NCBI GenBank assembly: GCA_930367205.1
Contig: OV884012.1
Span: 35,851,520-35,915,519 of the forward strand
DNA: 64,000 nt
DNA from: Acanthosoma haemorrhoidale
Taxonomy: Eukaryota > Arthropoda > Insecta > Hemiptera > Acanthosomatidae
Reading direction: 5' to 3'
Below the pieces are notes generated by a model that was not told the origin of the DNA, ran no database searches, and saw only the letters and a list, made by a program, of their open reading frames with translations. This document shows, in pieces, positions 1 to 13,039 of the stretch. Position 1 is the stretch's first letter, and every line of letters begins with the position of its first letter. The translations under genes were made by a program, and so were the position numbers.

Positions 1-755
1 CCGCATCCCTATATAGATTATTATTTATCCTCCCTCCCACTTCCCTGAACTACCCTTTTCTTATACATTATGTCTCAGTTTTAGCCCCAGATCCCACTTG
101 TTCTCCCAATTGTTCCCAAACATCCCACCTAGTATGTAGCAACGTAACTCTTAATATTCGTATATACCAGTGTTTTGCTTGTACTTCATAGTAAAGCTTT
201 TCTTTCTTTTCTTTTAAAACACTCTCCTCTACAAAGATTATTTAACTGTCGACTGGTTTATTCCCATGTGTATGGCCACTTGCCTTTGGGGCAAGCCTCC
301 ACCCAAGAGTTTTAATGTTCTAAGTACGATGTATTAAGGCATATCGATATTAAAGCTCCAGAAAACTCTAACTCAAAAAAAAGCTATGAAAAAATAAAAT
401 AACTAATTAATAAATAATCTAATACTCAATAGCAGGAAGGGAAAGAATTCCCTCATCAAAGATTACATTGGAAAGTCATCTCTAATCCTTACTCCATTAC
501 TAATACCAGTGCTAGTTAGAGTAATTCCATTTAGTTCTAATGATGTAAACAAACAAATACAAAGTGATCTGTAGTATATAAAATGTACATCAGAATCATG
601 AAACAAATATTATGAGGGATTGTTAACAAACTGCTTCTAGCCCAGATAGGAAAATGAGGTTGGTATTATGTCTTCGGAAGAGGAGGATGAGGATCTTCGT
701 AGTTTTTCCTTTAAGTGATAATTTAAAAAAAAACCTGAGAAATTACTACCGCTAT
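1..755. other. No gene seen; pyrimidine-rich start of window
   Basis: No supportable coding region. The first ~330 bases are pyrimidine-rich and include a TTTCTTTCTTTTCTTTT run near 198-216. This could be the 3' tail of an unclassified non-LTR element, but nothing identifies it. From ~330 to 755 the sequence is AT-rich with no structure I can name. Confidence 0.4.
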
Positions 756-759
756 ATTC

Positions 760-1990
760 TTGGCCTTAACGATCTTAATGACATCCTTCGATTCTACTCC
801 AAGACATGAAATATGGAAAGCTTTAGGCAGTAAGAGAATCGATAGTAACCTCACCAGTGCCATTGATTCTGCCTATCAAGAACCAAAAAGAGATAATGTG
901 ATTGAACGGGGAAGAATCGATATCATTCTTCTCAAATGGGTGAAATGGGTGATTCCCTATGCCCTCTTTTGTTGATTGTTCTCATGTACGGAAGCTGGAA
1001 GGACCATAGTTCGATTTTGAAATATGACTCCAGCATTGGTTCAAGCTATGATCTATAATCAGCTGTGACGTTAGCAGATGATGTACTTATAGCAGATAAC
1101 CAAGAAAGGCGTCAAACAGCAGCGAATGAATGGTAATAGAAGCTAAAAAAATGTTGTTTTTTTATTTCAAAACCTTAAAAAGTAATACAATGAACAAAAA
1201 ATTTTTATAGGGTTTACAAGTTGCTCCTCGTACTGCAATGCGCTGATGCATTCGAAGGAGGGCATAATATAAATACATTCAATCTGCAGTAATAAAGTCA
1301 TAACCATATCCACAACACTAGGTGATGAGGCTCACCTTCAGTTTATTACCGTGAACACTAAGCTAAAAAAAATGAGTATAATTCGTTTTACATGTGTAAT
1401 ACCAACAGTGATGATAGTGTGGGTAGGTGGATTTATATTACTGACTACCCGTCAACAGTTATCAGCACAGATGGGAAATATTGGCTGGAAGGTTATGAAT
1501 AGACTGAAAAGGGCTAATAGTGTGTTTGAGCAGTTCTCCAACACAATAATTGCAATGCAAAACATAAGTAAATCTTCAAAAATAATCCTGTATAAGACCG
1601 TTTTTCTCCCTAACCGTTTTTATTCTTCTGAAAGTTGGATGACACCAGGATAACCTTAATCGAAGTGAGATACCTGAGAAGAATCCTCTGTAAAACAAAA
1701 AAATATTGAAAAATGAAAGAGAGGAACTGGCCGTGAGACTAATCTTAGAGGCACTAGAAGAACGCATACTGCAAAGGTTTGCTTATGTTTGTCACATGGA
1801 AGATAATAGGAAAGTATTCACAAGGAAGATATTCGAAGCCAGGCCAATAGGAGGGAGACATTGGAACAGATCCAAAAAGCTATATAATAATTATAAAGAA
1901 AGATCCGATAGCCAAAAGTAGTCTCTATTGGTGAAATGAAACAACTTACGAGAGACAGACATTGTAAGAGGCGGAAGATGCTCTGCACGT
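760..1990 (+). pseudogene. Decayed non-LTR (RTE-like) reverse transcriptase
   Basis: Pieces in different frames line up in order with an insect LINE reverse transcriptase. An RT palm segment (FDSTPRHEIWKAL) lies at about 788-830. The active-site strand reads LADDVLIAD from 1071. A later segment at 1495-1650 contains RANSVFEQFSNTII and ends with SSESW. A C-terminal stretch at 1706-1920 contains ILQRFAYVCHMEDNRKV and a GRR/RPR-like basic end. The frames are broken by stops and shifts, and no intact ORF is left. The order palm, ADD box, SESW, HVCRMEDNR is what I know from RTE-type and related LINE ORF2 proteins. The exact clade is inference. It is a dead fragment with no endonuclease part visible. 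Confidence 0.72.
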
Positions 1991-2649
1991 TTAGTCGCTC
2001 ATAAGAAGTAGATAAATAAAAAGAAAAATTAGTGTTTTTCTCTCCATATCTTTCGAATATCTCATCATATGAATTTGTGTACTCCGATATATAAAAGTTA
2101 GATCTATGCTATAAACTAAACGAGCCACACTGAGACATATCATATTTTTATGCCACAATTTTACTAGTCTATTTGTACTAATACTATTTGTACGGGTGTT
2201 CTCAAAATATATCTATCTATAATCTCAGGCTCATAATCTATATGCTAATCATAATAATCTATAAGAATCACAATTTTATAAAAGTAAATTATCTATTTAT
2301 TTGTTCGTTTCTACCTATAAGGTTTTTTTACGAAAAGTTATTACCTCACTTATATTATATTGTAAACGGCAATGAACATCCTTGAGAAGCGCTTTATGTT
2401 TTGTTGTTGTGTTTTTTGTCTCGCTCCAACAAACTTATTCTATCATAGCTGTCCGATCATGGAAGTTTCGCTGAAAACTTTTGAGTTATGAATCCTGCCC
2501 TACCATTATGTAATAAAGTTCTTCCATAGCATTGAACGAAAATAAACCTTTAAATTCGTTAATAATGTATATCTGGCACAGGAATAAACTCCAATCAGGT
2601 CGGTGGTGCTAGTAAGATTAAAAAAATCATTAATTATAAATAATGAAGA
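1991..2649. other. AT-rich gap, nothing recognised
   Basis: Only AT-rich sequence with short spurious reading frames. No repeat, RNA gene or coding signal was seen. Confidence 0.4.
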
Positions 2650-2897
2650 GTTGGCTAAGGTTTCGTGTTGGGCTCGGCCGCCTACGTGTCATAAAGGGGT
2701 CACTGGAACGAGAGCAATTGGAATCGATCGACTCCGATAGTCGATAAAGAGTGCGTGTGACATCTGCCTAGGGCAACGTCGGGGTAACTTGGACGACTTT
2801 TCAATCATGGCAAAGTCACCGGCTGTTTGCCGTTCGATGTCGGACTGTGGTTAAACAGAAACCTCCTTGAGGCGAGCCAATAGTAAAAAAAAAAAAA
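2650..2897 (+). repeat. GC-richer segment ending in an A-tract, possible retroelement scrap
   Basis: A compositional island (GCTCGGCCGCCTACGTG, GGGCAACGTCGGGGTAAC) lies in AT-rich DNA and ends in a run of A at 2885-2897. GC-rich sequence followed by an A-tail suggests a retroposed fragment. No protein motif or second copy was found, so this is a weak call. Confidence 0.3.
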
Positions 2898-3349
2898 GCT
2901 ATTAGGCAAGTTTAGTATTAGTCTCTTGCAAAAACCATAATAGATCACATAAAATTTTGGTTGGATCAAGGGCACAAAATGCATTTTTCGGACTGGAATA
3001 CTTGGACAGACTAAGTTCGAACGAATGTTCAAATTGAATGTTCGAGAATTAATTTGCATAGCACCTTACCACGATTATATCAATACTTCAAATTATCCGG
3101 ATTTCTGCTGGGATACAAATGGAGACATAGGCTCCCTAGCCATCTATTGAGACGTCGATTGTTAAATAGAATTCTCCTGAGGTAGTGGGTCTTGTTTTAG
3201 TAGGTACAATAATCTACAGTGAAAAACTGTAGTTATACTTCACAAACAAGTAAAGAATGTCGTATTCTGTACATAATGTTCCGTTTGACTCGTGAGTTTG
3301 AAGTACATAGGAGGACTTACAACCTGACGAAGAACTTTTCACTGAACTG
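2898..3349. other. Gap, nothing recognised
   Basis: AT-rich spacer with no coding or repeat signal that I can support. Confidence 0.35.
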
Positions 3350-3945
3350 GCTATACCATTTCTCTTTCTACTTTATTTGATCAATTTAACTTAACTAATT
3401 TGGCAGGTCCGTCATGAGATCTTTAATTCAAATTGTTTTATGTCTTTGACATAGGAATTTATCCCGATTGAATCGCCCGATCTCAAGGCTAATGTTGTAG
3501 TTATTAATAAATTGAGAAACTAGGAATTGTGAAATATATTCAAATAAAATGGTTATAACAAATAATTATAATTAACATAGATTACTGACAAAAGTATAAA
3601 AAAAAATATTCAATTCCTTTTAAATTAGGATAATTACTACTAATTACAAATATGAATTTGAGCTCAATTTCTTTTAATGGATCCATAATAAAACAATATT
3701 AATATCACCCAATCGATGATCTTCCTGTAATCCAATCAACGTTACTTTCTGCTGTTTGTTCTTCTCCTCTCTTCCTGTATGGTAACCGCCAATTCGGGAG
3801 CTTGCTAAGTCCGTTCTTCTCAACGGTTGTGCTAAGACTGCTCCTTTATCTCATCCCAACTCCTAGGAGCATAAGGGAAAATGCTTACCAGATGTGAGGG
3901 TTCCTGGTCTTTATTCTCAAATATCATGAATGTTACAATATATGT
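3350..3945 (+). repeat. Interspersed repeat IR-600, copy 1
   Basis: This ~0.6 kb segment reappears in reverse complement at 25,428-26,016. Shared landmarks in order are TTTATTTGATCAATTTA, GGCAGGTCCGTCATGAGATC, ATCCCGATTGAATCGCCCGA, CTTTTAATGGATCCATAATA, and the end CCAGATGTGAGGGTTCCTGG. By eye the two copies are around 90% identical with small indels. There is no coding capacity. The class (LTR-like or non-autonomous DNA element) is undetermined. Confidence 0.75.
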
Positions 3946-6009
3946 ATAGTTCCTCAGGCATACTATAGACTAAGGCCAAAGTCCGCTTTCGATGAGGCAC
4001 CAGGTCCACTTTCCTCCAAGATATAGCAGTCTGAAAATCACAAAAAAAGCGGAGTAACTTTTTTTTCCAAACCCTCGGCAGTTTTAATGGTAATTAAAAG
4101 ACACAAGACTTACTTTCCTAGCTCGAACCCCTGAGAGAAAATGGAAAGGGTTAATATGTAAATATGATCGAAACGACCGATATTAATATTGAATCCAAAC
4201 TAACTATGGTTTTCAGGGCCATTGAAATGAATAGTGATCCTGATCAAGCCCAAGTACATCCCCCCCATCAGCATAGGGAAAAGGGATTAAAAATAAACAA
4301 TCCAAGATTACAGAAATTAGTGTCAAATCCATATTTTTCGGAGTCCCTAGTGCATTAGTCCACAGATGACATTTAAGTCTATGAGTCGAATAAAAAGCAT
4401 GTAGTATATTTGAGATCGCTATGTTTGTCCCGCGGGCAATTTTATGTTCCTTGCTCAAAGGAGGGTTTTCCCATGACATTTCATTTGTTCTTTATGCTCC
4501 TGAAGGTTAAACTAAACATGTTGTTTATAGTAAATTTTTGAATTTTATTGATATTAAACTGAATTTTTAAAATACTTCATTATTTTTATAGTGCACTTAA
4601 TGATCTCAAAAAAGTTACGCCGATTTGACACTATAGATAGAATTATTCCTTTTCCTGTCTAATGAAATATTGGGACAAATAAATACCCTGATAACGCAGG
4701 GTAAATAACGTTTGTTCGCTTGTATGAAATAATCTCATGAACCAATGAACGCATTTTGTAAATGGATATGTTCTTTAGACTGCCCATTAAAATATTGGCT
4801 CTACATCTCCGCGTTAAATCTTTTAGGTAAAAATGAAAATTGAATCATTGCGTTAAAAATGAAGCTAGTTAAACATAAAAATTCGGGCCCTTTTCACTAA
4901 GATTTTAGATTCCACAAGATAAGGTTCCAAGTTCCCTTTTTTTCAAAAGACGGTCCATCAAAATTTGTACATATACAAAAAAAAAAAGTTTTGTGGCCCA
5001 AAAGACGATCCCTTAGGTGGAAGTAGAACCTCTCCATTAATTAGCTAATGAATCTTTTTCGCTTCTATCAAAGAAAAATCAGTTATATTCTATTTCTCTA
5101 GTACAACTCTAATTCGCTCCATGACATTGAAGTGCTATCTGTTGAGGAATGCATGGAACTAAAGTTCTCCCCGTTTATTTACGGTCCCTGTTCCATTTCA
5201 GTTTAAATTTGGTAAGAATTTAGTTCAAAAATTCATATTTTAAAAATCCATAGTAATTATTTTAACGGTGCATAGTGAATTTTCAAATAAACAATTTTAT
5301 TGTAACTTATTGCGCGTTTCCCGGATGTAATCCTCTTTTTTCATCGATATAACAACCAACCACAATATTTGAAAGCACTCCCATGGCAAAAAAGAAATAC
5401 AACTTCTATGTAATTTCGAAAGTTGAAAAAAAGATTATTTTCAAATATATAAAATTAAAACAGGAATTGAGTTATTGTGGATGATTTTATCTTTCATAGG
5501 CATAATAACATCTTTGGTCATGAACATTCGCACCATTCCCTAATTAAGCTCGCTATCACTTTGGATTTGGATTTGGATTAGATAAAGAAATTTGGTAATT
5601 CAGAGTGAGTGTTCACCCGTTATAATTGGAGGGCGAGCCTCGTCACCCAGTCTTGCCATATTAAGTAAGATGCGAACTTAAAAAAACAAATTTTGTTAAT
5701 AAAGAAATTCCAAACACTTAAATGAACTATAATTATGTAAAATCATTCGAAATGCTATTAAATTCTTGTTCACAGCATTTTCGCTGTCTCTGTTAAGTCG
5801 TTAAAGGAGTTCAACTTAATTCCATATAAATTCAAAGGATAAAAACCTAATAATAAATAAGTATCAATAATTGATGAATTACCAGGTAATTATTACCATA
5901 ATTTATCTGATGAACTAGGGTATAGAGCCAATTAAATGTCTCAATGAATTAAATACGTTATTCTAAACTAATTTAATAGAAATTTAGAGAAGGGATTGTC
6001 GGGTTATCA
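3946..6009. other. Two-kilobase gap, no gene seen
   Basis: Mostly AT-rich DNA with short frames that show no domain, codon bias or splice-linked neighbour. A short GC-richer patch near 4,360-4,480 and a segment near 5,600-5,660 (GGGCGAGCCTCGTCACCC) may be repeat debris. Nothing can be named. Confidence 0.35.
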
Positions 6010-6960
<951 letters not shown>

Positions 6961-6969
6961 TTTATTGGG
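6961..6969 (+). repeat. TTTATTGGG, candidate target-site duplication of copy A
   Basis: TTTATTGGG lies immediately before retrotransposon copy A and recurs at 10,501-10,509, right after the 13-A tail of that copy. A third occurrence, TTTATTGGA, lies at 11,192-11,200 just after copy B. The first two are the expected target-site duplication of A. The second and third flank B in the same way. Confidence 0.75.
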
Positions 6970-6971
6970 GA

Positions 6972-7457
6972 TGTGTAAAGTGTAGTGGGCAGCACAAAAG
7001 CGAATTGCCCCTAAAATCGCCCGCGGTATGTGTACTTTGCAAGCAAGGCCATCCGGCCAACTACAAGGGCTGCGAGGCTTACAGAACGCTGAAGTCGAGG
7101 ACCGAACAACGCCGTCAGCCAGAAGTGGAAAAACTTGCAGCAAGAAGCGGCCCAGCCAGAAATTTGAGGCCTACTGTCTCTTTCGCCGATGCCGTTCGCA
7201 ACAGAGAGCAGCCACAGGTACCGCCCACCCCCTGTACACAAGATCACCTTTCCCAGCATTCCGTTCATCCCGTCAACCCACAAACTCTATCCCATCCTCA
7301 GCCACACATCCCGTACATTCCTCCACCTTCAAGTTCTTCGGATCTCACTAGCCTTTTAACCTCATTTCTTACAGAGTTCAGAACCCTAATTACTCCTCTC
7401 ATTTCCCTACTTACAAATCTTGTCTCCTACCTTATCCCCGTTAAACAAAATCCATAA
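6972..7457 (+). pseudogene. ORF1 (gag-like) C-terminal remnant of copy A
   Basis: The frame starts at the 5' truncation with CVKCSGQH and continues to CVLCKQGHPANYKGC, a CX2CX3HX6C knuckle typical of Jockey-clade ORF1 nucleic-acid-binding proteins. A basic stretch follows, then a Pro/Ser-rich tail (residues rich in P, H and S), and a TAA at 7,455-7,457. ORF2 coding begins directly after it, matching the tight ORF1-ORF2 coupling of these elements. The N-terminal half is missing, so it cannot make a full ORF1 protein. Confidence 0.8.
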
Positions 7458-8314
7458 GTGGATCCTTCCGACTCCTTATCCATTCTCCTTTGGAATGCGA
7501 ATGGTGTTCGCACCCACACTAACGAACTGACAGCACTACTCCACGTCAAGAACATCGACGTAGCTCTCATTACTGAAACAAGACTTACTAGCAAACGACT
7601 ATTTACGATTCGACAGTACCAAACTTACCGAACTGATCACCCAGATGGAAGAGCTCATGCAGGTACCGCTGTCATTGTTCATAATTCCATTTCTCATCAC
7701 ATAGTTCCTTTGGTAGCACATGATTTCCTTCAGTCCACTGCAGTGTCAATCAGCACCTTCCTTTTCCCCCTTGCTCTAGCATCAGTGTACTGCCCTCCCA
7801 ATAAATCCATTTCCGATTCCCAATTCATCTCCTTTCTAGACTCCATAGGACATTGTTTCCTTGTGGGTGGGGACTTTAATGCAAAGCACCAACACTGGGG
7901 GTCAAGATCCACGAATACACGCGGACGTGCTTTGCTGTCTGCACTCACACGGAAACATTGCTCCACGATCTCTCCTGACACAGCCACCTATTGGCCATCA
8001 GATCCCAACCGAAACCCAGATCTCCTAGACTTCTTCTTCTACAATAGTTTAGGAACACTAAACTATTCACTCAAGCGCCTCGATGACCTCTCCTCCGATC
8101 ATAGCCCTTTATTATTAACCATTTCCCTAAAGCCCATTCACAAACTACCTCCTCCTTCATTTATTAGGGGCCCAGTCGATTGGGACCACTTCCATCAGCT
8201 TCTTACAGACTCCATTGACCTCAAAGTGTCCCTGAAAACATCCCAAGACCTAGATGATGCAGTGCATTCTTTCACTACTCTGGTCCAGAGGTCGGCTTGG
8301 GAGGCATCGTCACC
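7458..8314 (+). pseudogene. ORF2 apurinic-like endonuclease domain of copy A
   Basis: The N-terminal part of ORF2 is open here. The endonuclease motifs appear in order: LLWNANGVR (catalytic Asn), VALITETRL (metal-binding Glu), GGDFNAKHQHWG (Asp/Asn) and LSSDHSPLL (Asp-His). In this family the domain nicks genomic DNA to prime reverse transcription. All key residues are visible, so the domain itself looks intact. A frameshift near 8,315 separates it from the rest of ORF2: the original frame ends at a stop at 8,415-8,417 and the coding signal moves to the next frame. The first codon of the open frame is GTG, so the real ORF2 start is uncertain. Confidence 0.85.
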
Positions 8315-10138
8315 CAAAAATCTACAATCACAATCGTTTACCTCAGCACCTCAAAGACCTAATCCAATCCAAACGCCGTTCCAGAGCAGTATGGCAAAGA
8401 TCCCGACATCCTGCTGATCGCCGCTCATACAATCAGTACTGCAGATTGGTAAAGCGGCAATTGGCGTCCTTCCGTTCCGATTCCTTCAATTCCCACCTCT
8501 CCTCTCTTTCTACCAGGGATAACTCTCTGTGGAATGTAACTAAAAAAAATCCTAAAGTATCATCCTGTTTCACACCCACTCCGTCGTGATGATGGGTCCT
8601 GGGCGGCTTTGGATGGGGATTGGTCGGAGTAATTTGCTCTGCATCTTACCCATACTTTTGCACCTCACCTTTCTCATCAAAACCATACTCATAGCACAAC
8701 TGTAGAAGATTACCTCACTTCACCTATACCTCTCTCACTTCCACCAAAAGCCGTTAACCCCTCTAAGGTCAAATACCATCTGAAAAACTTACCTTACCGA
8801 AAATCCCCTGGATATGATCTTCTTACTCCTCAAATTCTCAAACAGCTTCCTCATAAAGCCATAATCTTCCTAACCTACATCTATAATTGCATTATCCGAA
8901 CCACGCACTTTCCTCTCCTCTGGAAACACTCCATTATTGTCCTATTCGCCAAACCCGGAAAACCACCCAACGCCGCCTCATCTTACCGTCCAATTAGCCT
9001 ACTCCCTATCCTCTCAAAAATATTTGAGAAACTCCTACTAAAACGTCTACTTCCAATTGCTGAATCCAAAAACCTTTTTCCTGTACATCAGTTTGGCTTC
9101 CGCCAACAACATTCCACTACTCAACAAGGCCTTCGCGTTGTTGATCACATTTCCTCAGCCCTTGAATCCAAACAGTATTGCACTGCTGCATTTGTGGACA
9201 TAGCTCAAGCTTTTGACAGGGTTTGGCACGCAGGTTTGCTTTACAAGCTCAAAACACATTTACCACAAACCCTTTTCCTAATCCTAAGGTCCTACCTTTC
9301 AAACCGCTTCTTCCAAGTCCGCTGTGGTTTAGAATATTCTAACTACTATCCCATAAAAGCAGGAGTTCCACAGTGCAGCGTCTTGGGTCCCATCCTCTAT
9401 AACCTATATACCGCTGATGTCCCTTCTACCCCTAATACCTTCTTGGCAACATTTGCAGATGACACTGCAGTCTTGTCATCCCACTCAGACCCTGATATAG
9501 CATCCCAAAACCTTCAAAAACACCTTGATGAGATTGAGTATTGGTGCAACCAATGGCGAATCAAGGTCAATGAAGCAAAATGTTCCCACATAACCTTTAC
9601 CCTCTGCCGCAAGTCCTGTCCGCTAGTATTTTTCAATTCGATTCCTCTCCCCGTGTCTGAGACAGTACGGTATTTAGGCTTCCATCTCGACAAAAGACTT
9701 ACATGGAGCCCACACACGAGGCTAAAAAGACAAGAACTAAACAGACGCTTTGGACTACTGTACAGACTACTTCGAAGGACATCCCATCTCTCAATAGAAA
9801 ATAAACTACTTATTTACAAAGTTACACTTAAGCCAATCTGGACATACGGAATAGAGCTATGGGGGACAGCAAAAAAGTCGAACATCAAGCGCATCCAATC
9901 CTTTCAATCAAAAGTCCTGAGAACAATAGTAAATGCCCCCTATTACGTCACCAACAAAACCCTTCATAATGATCTTAATATACCCTACATTCTTGAACTC
10001 ATCCCTTCCAAATTCATGAAATTCCATAGTAACCTATCAAACCACCCTAATCCCGTAGCACAGTCATTGCACTGCTCCACTCATCCCTATAATCCTCCCC
10101 GGAGACTGAAACGGCAGTGGCCTCGTGACCTACTATAA
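8315..10138 (+). pseudogene. ORF2 linker and reverse transcriptase of copy A
   Basis: After the frameshift the coding signal runs in a second frame to ~8,587, then a third frame from ~8,582 to the TAA at 10,138, with an in-frame stop at 8,630. RT blocks are clear: YRKSPGYDLLTP, SSYRPISLLPILSKIFEK, QFGFRQQHST, FVDIAQAFDRVWH (motif A), GVPQCSVLGPILYNLYT (motif B) and FADDTAVLSS (motif C, the FADD form common in Jockey elements). The C-terminal end reads RRLKRQWPRDLL, and the same end is seen in copies C and D. From 8,633 on, the RT frame is uninterrupted for ~500 codons, which suggests a young copy. Confidence 0.87.
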
Positions 10139-10500
10139 ATGCGCACAGTGGGAGTCCTGGCAATGGCCAGTTTCTCCAATCATGTCCTGAGCGTATGTGG
10201 CTCTCGCGCTCTTCGTCAGCCTCCGCTGGCTCGTATTCGGTGACGTGGCTGGTGGGGAGTGTGGGGGACTTCCCGAGACTCCGCTTCCTCTTTCGCTTGC
10301 GAGGGAGGTAACAACCGTGGACTTGGGGGGCCCCTGGGCTCTTTGTAAATGTTTGTAAATATTGTATGAATGTGCGAACGAATGATGACTTGTAAATATG
10401 GTATGAATGAAAACACTTATCTCAATTATTTATTGCCTATTAAGTAAAGGCAGATTGTAATTTCATCATAATATAGTTGTTGTTAAGAAAAAAAAAAAAA
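10139..10500 (+). other. 3' UTR and poly(A) tail of copy A
   Basis: This noncoding tail is shared by copies A-F. Landmarks are GGAGTCCTGGCAATGGCC, CTGGCTCGTAT, GGGGGACTTCCC, repeats of TGTAAATAT(T/G)GTATGAATG, and the terminal AAGGCAGATTGTAATTT. Copies A, B and D then read TMATAATA. Copies C, E and F read GCACAATAAAG, which contains AATAAA. This splits the family into two 3'-end types. The A tail occupies 10,488-10,500. Confidence 0.8.
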
Positions 10501-10509
10501 TTTATTGGG

Positions 10510-11191
10510 AAAACAAATTACTAATTTACAAAGTTAAACCTAAGCCAATTTGGACATATGGAATAAATCTATGCAGGACAGCAAAAAAGTCGAACACCAA
10601 GCGTATCCAATACTTTCAATCAAAAGTCCCAAGAACAATAGTGAATGCCCCTTATTATGTCAGCAACAAAACCCTTCATAACGATCTTAATATACCTTAC
10701 ATTCTTGAACTCATCTCTTCCAAGTTCACAAAATTCCATAGCAACCTATCCAATCACACTAATCCCCTAGCACAGTCATTGCACTGCACCAATCATCCCT
10801 ATAATCCTCCTCGGAGACTCTAACGGCAATGGTCTCGTGACTTGCTATTAATATGTGACCTTGGAAGTCCTGGAAATGGCCTGTTTCTCCAGCCATGTCC
10901 TGAGCGTATATGGCTCACGCGCTCTTGGCCAGCCTCCGCTGGCTCGTATAAAGCTCGTACATATCCGTGACGCGGCTGACGGAGTAGAGTGGGGGACTTC
11001 CCAAGACTCCAATTCCTCTCTCGCATGTGAGGGAGGTAACAACCTGTGGATTTAAGCTGTTTAAAAATAGTGTATGAATGAGCGAGTGAATGAAAAATTG
11101 TAAATATGGTATGAATGAGATCATTTATCACTTGCCCAATAAGGCAGATTGTAATTTTATTATAATAAAGCTGTTTGATAATAAAAAATTA
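10510..11191 (+). mobile_element. Jockey-type retrotransposon 3' fragment, copy B
   Basis: Homology to copy A starts at about the sequence matching 9,800 and runs to the 3' end, including the PYYVSNKTLHNDLNIPYILEL segment of ORF2 and the full 3' UTR. The coding part is short and ends in a premature stop (TAA near 10,821, where A reads AAA). The copy is flanked by TTTATTGG at 10,501-10,508 and 11,192-11,199. It sits directly behind copy A and shares one flank with it. Confidence 0.85.
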
Positions 11192-11199
11192 TTTATTGG

Positions 11200-12156
11200 A
11201 AATGGGGAGTAACAGTAAGTTCAGCGAAATTGTAACAAGCGGGATTTAGCACACTTGACTACATTTTCCGGCTATATTTACAAAAGTTTCGCTTTTACTG
11301 ACCCACGACAAGACACACTTTATAAGCCACGAAAAAAGTGGTAAATCCTTAGCGTTAGTCAGGCATATCGTTCCAACGAAACCTCTATTCTTTCTATAAA
11401 GAAGAAAACTTTTAATTGCATATTCTTATTAAGTGAAGAGAGAAAATGCAATCATGTCCACCATCTGATGCTCCAGAACTAGGAGAGCTCCGGTGACACC
11501 ATACTTAAGCCCCACTAATAAACAAAGGGAAAATGATTTTTTCTAATGTTTCCCCTTAATTGAATTGAGTCGCTTGGGCTATTCAATGGTCGATACTATA
11601 GCTCTGGCGAACACAATCTCATTTCGTTTGGTATATACAGTATGTCCATAATTTTCTCACAGCCAAAATGTTTAATACTTCAGCATAATTGCAGAAGCCT
11701 ATTTATTACATAATTAAATGACTCCGTGGCATAAACTAAATCAGAAAAAAATTCAAATGAGTGATTTGTATACATTCAGAAATTATAATACAACGCAACA
11801 TAGAATCTATCTGCTATTTGCTGCAAAGTTCGCACAAAGATAGTTGAAACGAGGCCAGCAGTAATCTATGTTTACAAAGTTCTCTTTAATGGCCTTAACC
11901 TTCGTAAACAGACTATTCTTGACGCACTTTTGTTGGCTGATGCAACTATAACAGAAGCATATTTGGCTTATCTCAATTCTTGGTTCGCGAACAATCAACG
12001 ATCTTACCGTACAGCTAATCAAATTTGTACATTTGGATAGACAGTGTGAGAAAATAAGTTCGCTGTTGGTTTCTGTCCAAATGGTTAACCATCGATGCGG
12101 CCGTTCCGTGCACCGGCTGCCAATAGAAAGAACGGAAATACTTTCAACATGTTATC
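11200..12156. other. Gap with a possible Tc1/mariner-like terminal motif
   Basis: No gene is supported. Near 11,637-11,662, TATACAGTATGTCCATAATTTTCTCACA looks like a Tc1/mariner-type terminus beside a TA. A partly inverted similarity (GTGTGAGAAAATAAG) lies near 12,045-12,059. The segment between shows no recognised transposase, so it could be a non-autonomous relic. This is weak. Confidence 0.3.
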
Positions 12157-13033
12157 AAAATGCTCCCACATTACCTTCACCCTTTGTCGCAAGTCTTGTC
12201 CACTAGTTTATTTTAATTCTATTCCTCTCCCTGTATACGAGACAGTACGGTACTTAGGCTTCCATCTCGACAAACGACTGACCTGGAACCCACATACGAG
12301 ACTAAAAAGACAAGAACTAAACAGACGCTTTGGACAACTGTACGGACTACTTCAAAGGACATCCCATCTCTCAATATAAAATAAACTACTAATCTACAAA
12401 GTTATACTTAAACCAATCTGGACATACGGAATAGAGCTATGGGGGACAGAAAAAAAGTCGAACATCAAGCGTATCCAATCCTTTCAATCAAAACTCCTGA
12501 GAACAATAGTAAATGCCCCTTATTATGTCAGCAACAAAACCCTTCATAACGACCTTAATATACCCTACATTCTAGAACCCATCCCTTCCAAGTTTATGAA
12601 ATTCCACAGTAGCCTTTCTAACCACCCTAATCCTGTAGCACAGTCATTGCACTGCGCCACTCATCCCTATAATTCTCCTCGGAGACTGAAACGGCAGTGG
12701 CCTCGTGACCTGCTATAATCGAGTGACAGTGGGAGTCCTGGCAATGGCCAGTTTCTCCAATCATGTCCTGAGCGTCTGTGGCTCTCGCGCTCTTGGTCAG
12801 TCTCCACTGGCTAGTATCCGGTGACGCGGCTGACGGAGAAGCGTGGGGGACTTCCCAAGACTCCGCTTTCTCTTCGCATGTGGACTTGGGAGGCCTCTGG
12901 GCTGTCTGTAAATATTGTATGAATGAGCGAGTGAATGATGAATTGTAAATATGGTATGAATGATAGTATCTCTTAATTACTTATTACCTAGCAAGGCAGA
13001 TTGTAATTTTAGCACAATAAAGGAATTATACAA
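12157..13033 (+). mobile_element. Jockey-type retrotransposon 3' fragment, copy C
   Basis: Homology to copy A begins at CAAAATGCTCCCACAT (ORF2, C-terminal to the RT active site). It includes FNSIPLPVYETVRYLGFHLD, then the RRLKRQWPRDLL-type end, the 3' UTR and the terminus GGCAGATTGTAATTTTAGCACAATAAAGG. The ORF is broken by a stop near 12,377. GTTATC at 12,151-12,156 and 13,034-13,039 may be a short target-site duplication. Its 3' terminus is of the GCACAATAAAG type, like E and F. Confidence 0.85.
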
Positions 13034-13039
13034 GTTATC

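Larger units (their letters stand above)
6971..10500 (+). mobile_element. Jockey-type non-LTR retrotransposon, copy A (5'-truncated)
   Basis: The element holds the end of ORF1 with zinc knuckles, an APE-type endonuclease, a reverse transcriptase, a ~360 bp 3' UTR and an A13 tail (10,488-10,500), between TTTATTGGG duplications. The 5' end is cut inside ORF1, as is usual for target-primed reverse transcription. ORF2 is broken by frameshifts near 8,315 and 8,575 and a stop at 8,630-8,632, so the copy is not autonomous. At least five other 3' fragments of the same family lie in this window (B-F). The Jockey-clade assignment rests on ORF order, the CCHC region and the FADD active site; it is family-level inference. 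Confidence 0.88.

Noticed and set aside
4164..4479. Small ORFs on both strands as genes
   Set aside because: They overlap each other in opposite directions, have no domain, and sit in a repeat-rich AT region.
10820..11131. Overlapping minus-strand ORFs of 60-100 codons
   Set aside because: They are antisense shadows of the 3' UTR of retrotransposon copy B.
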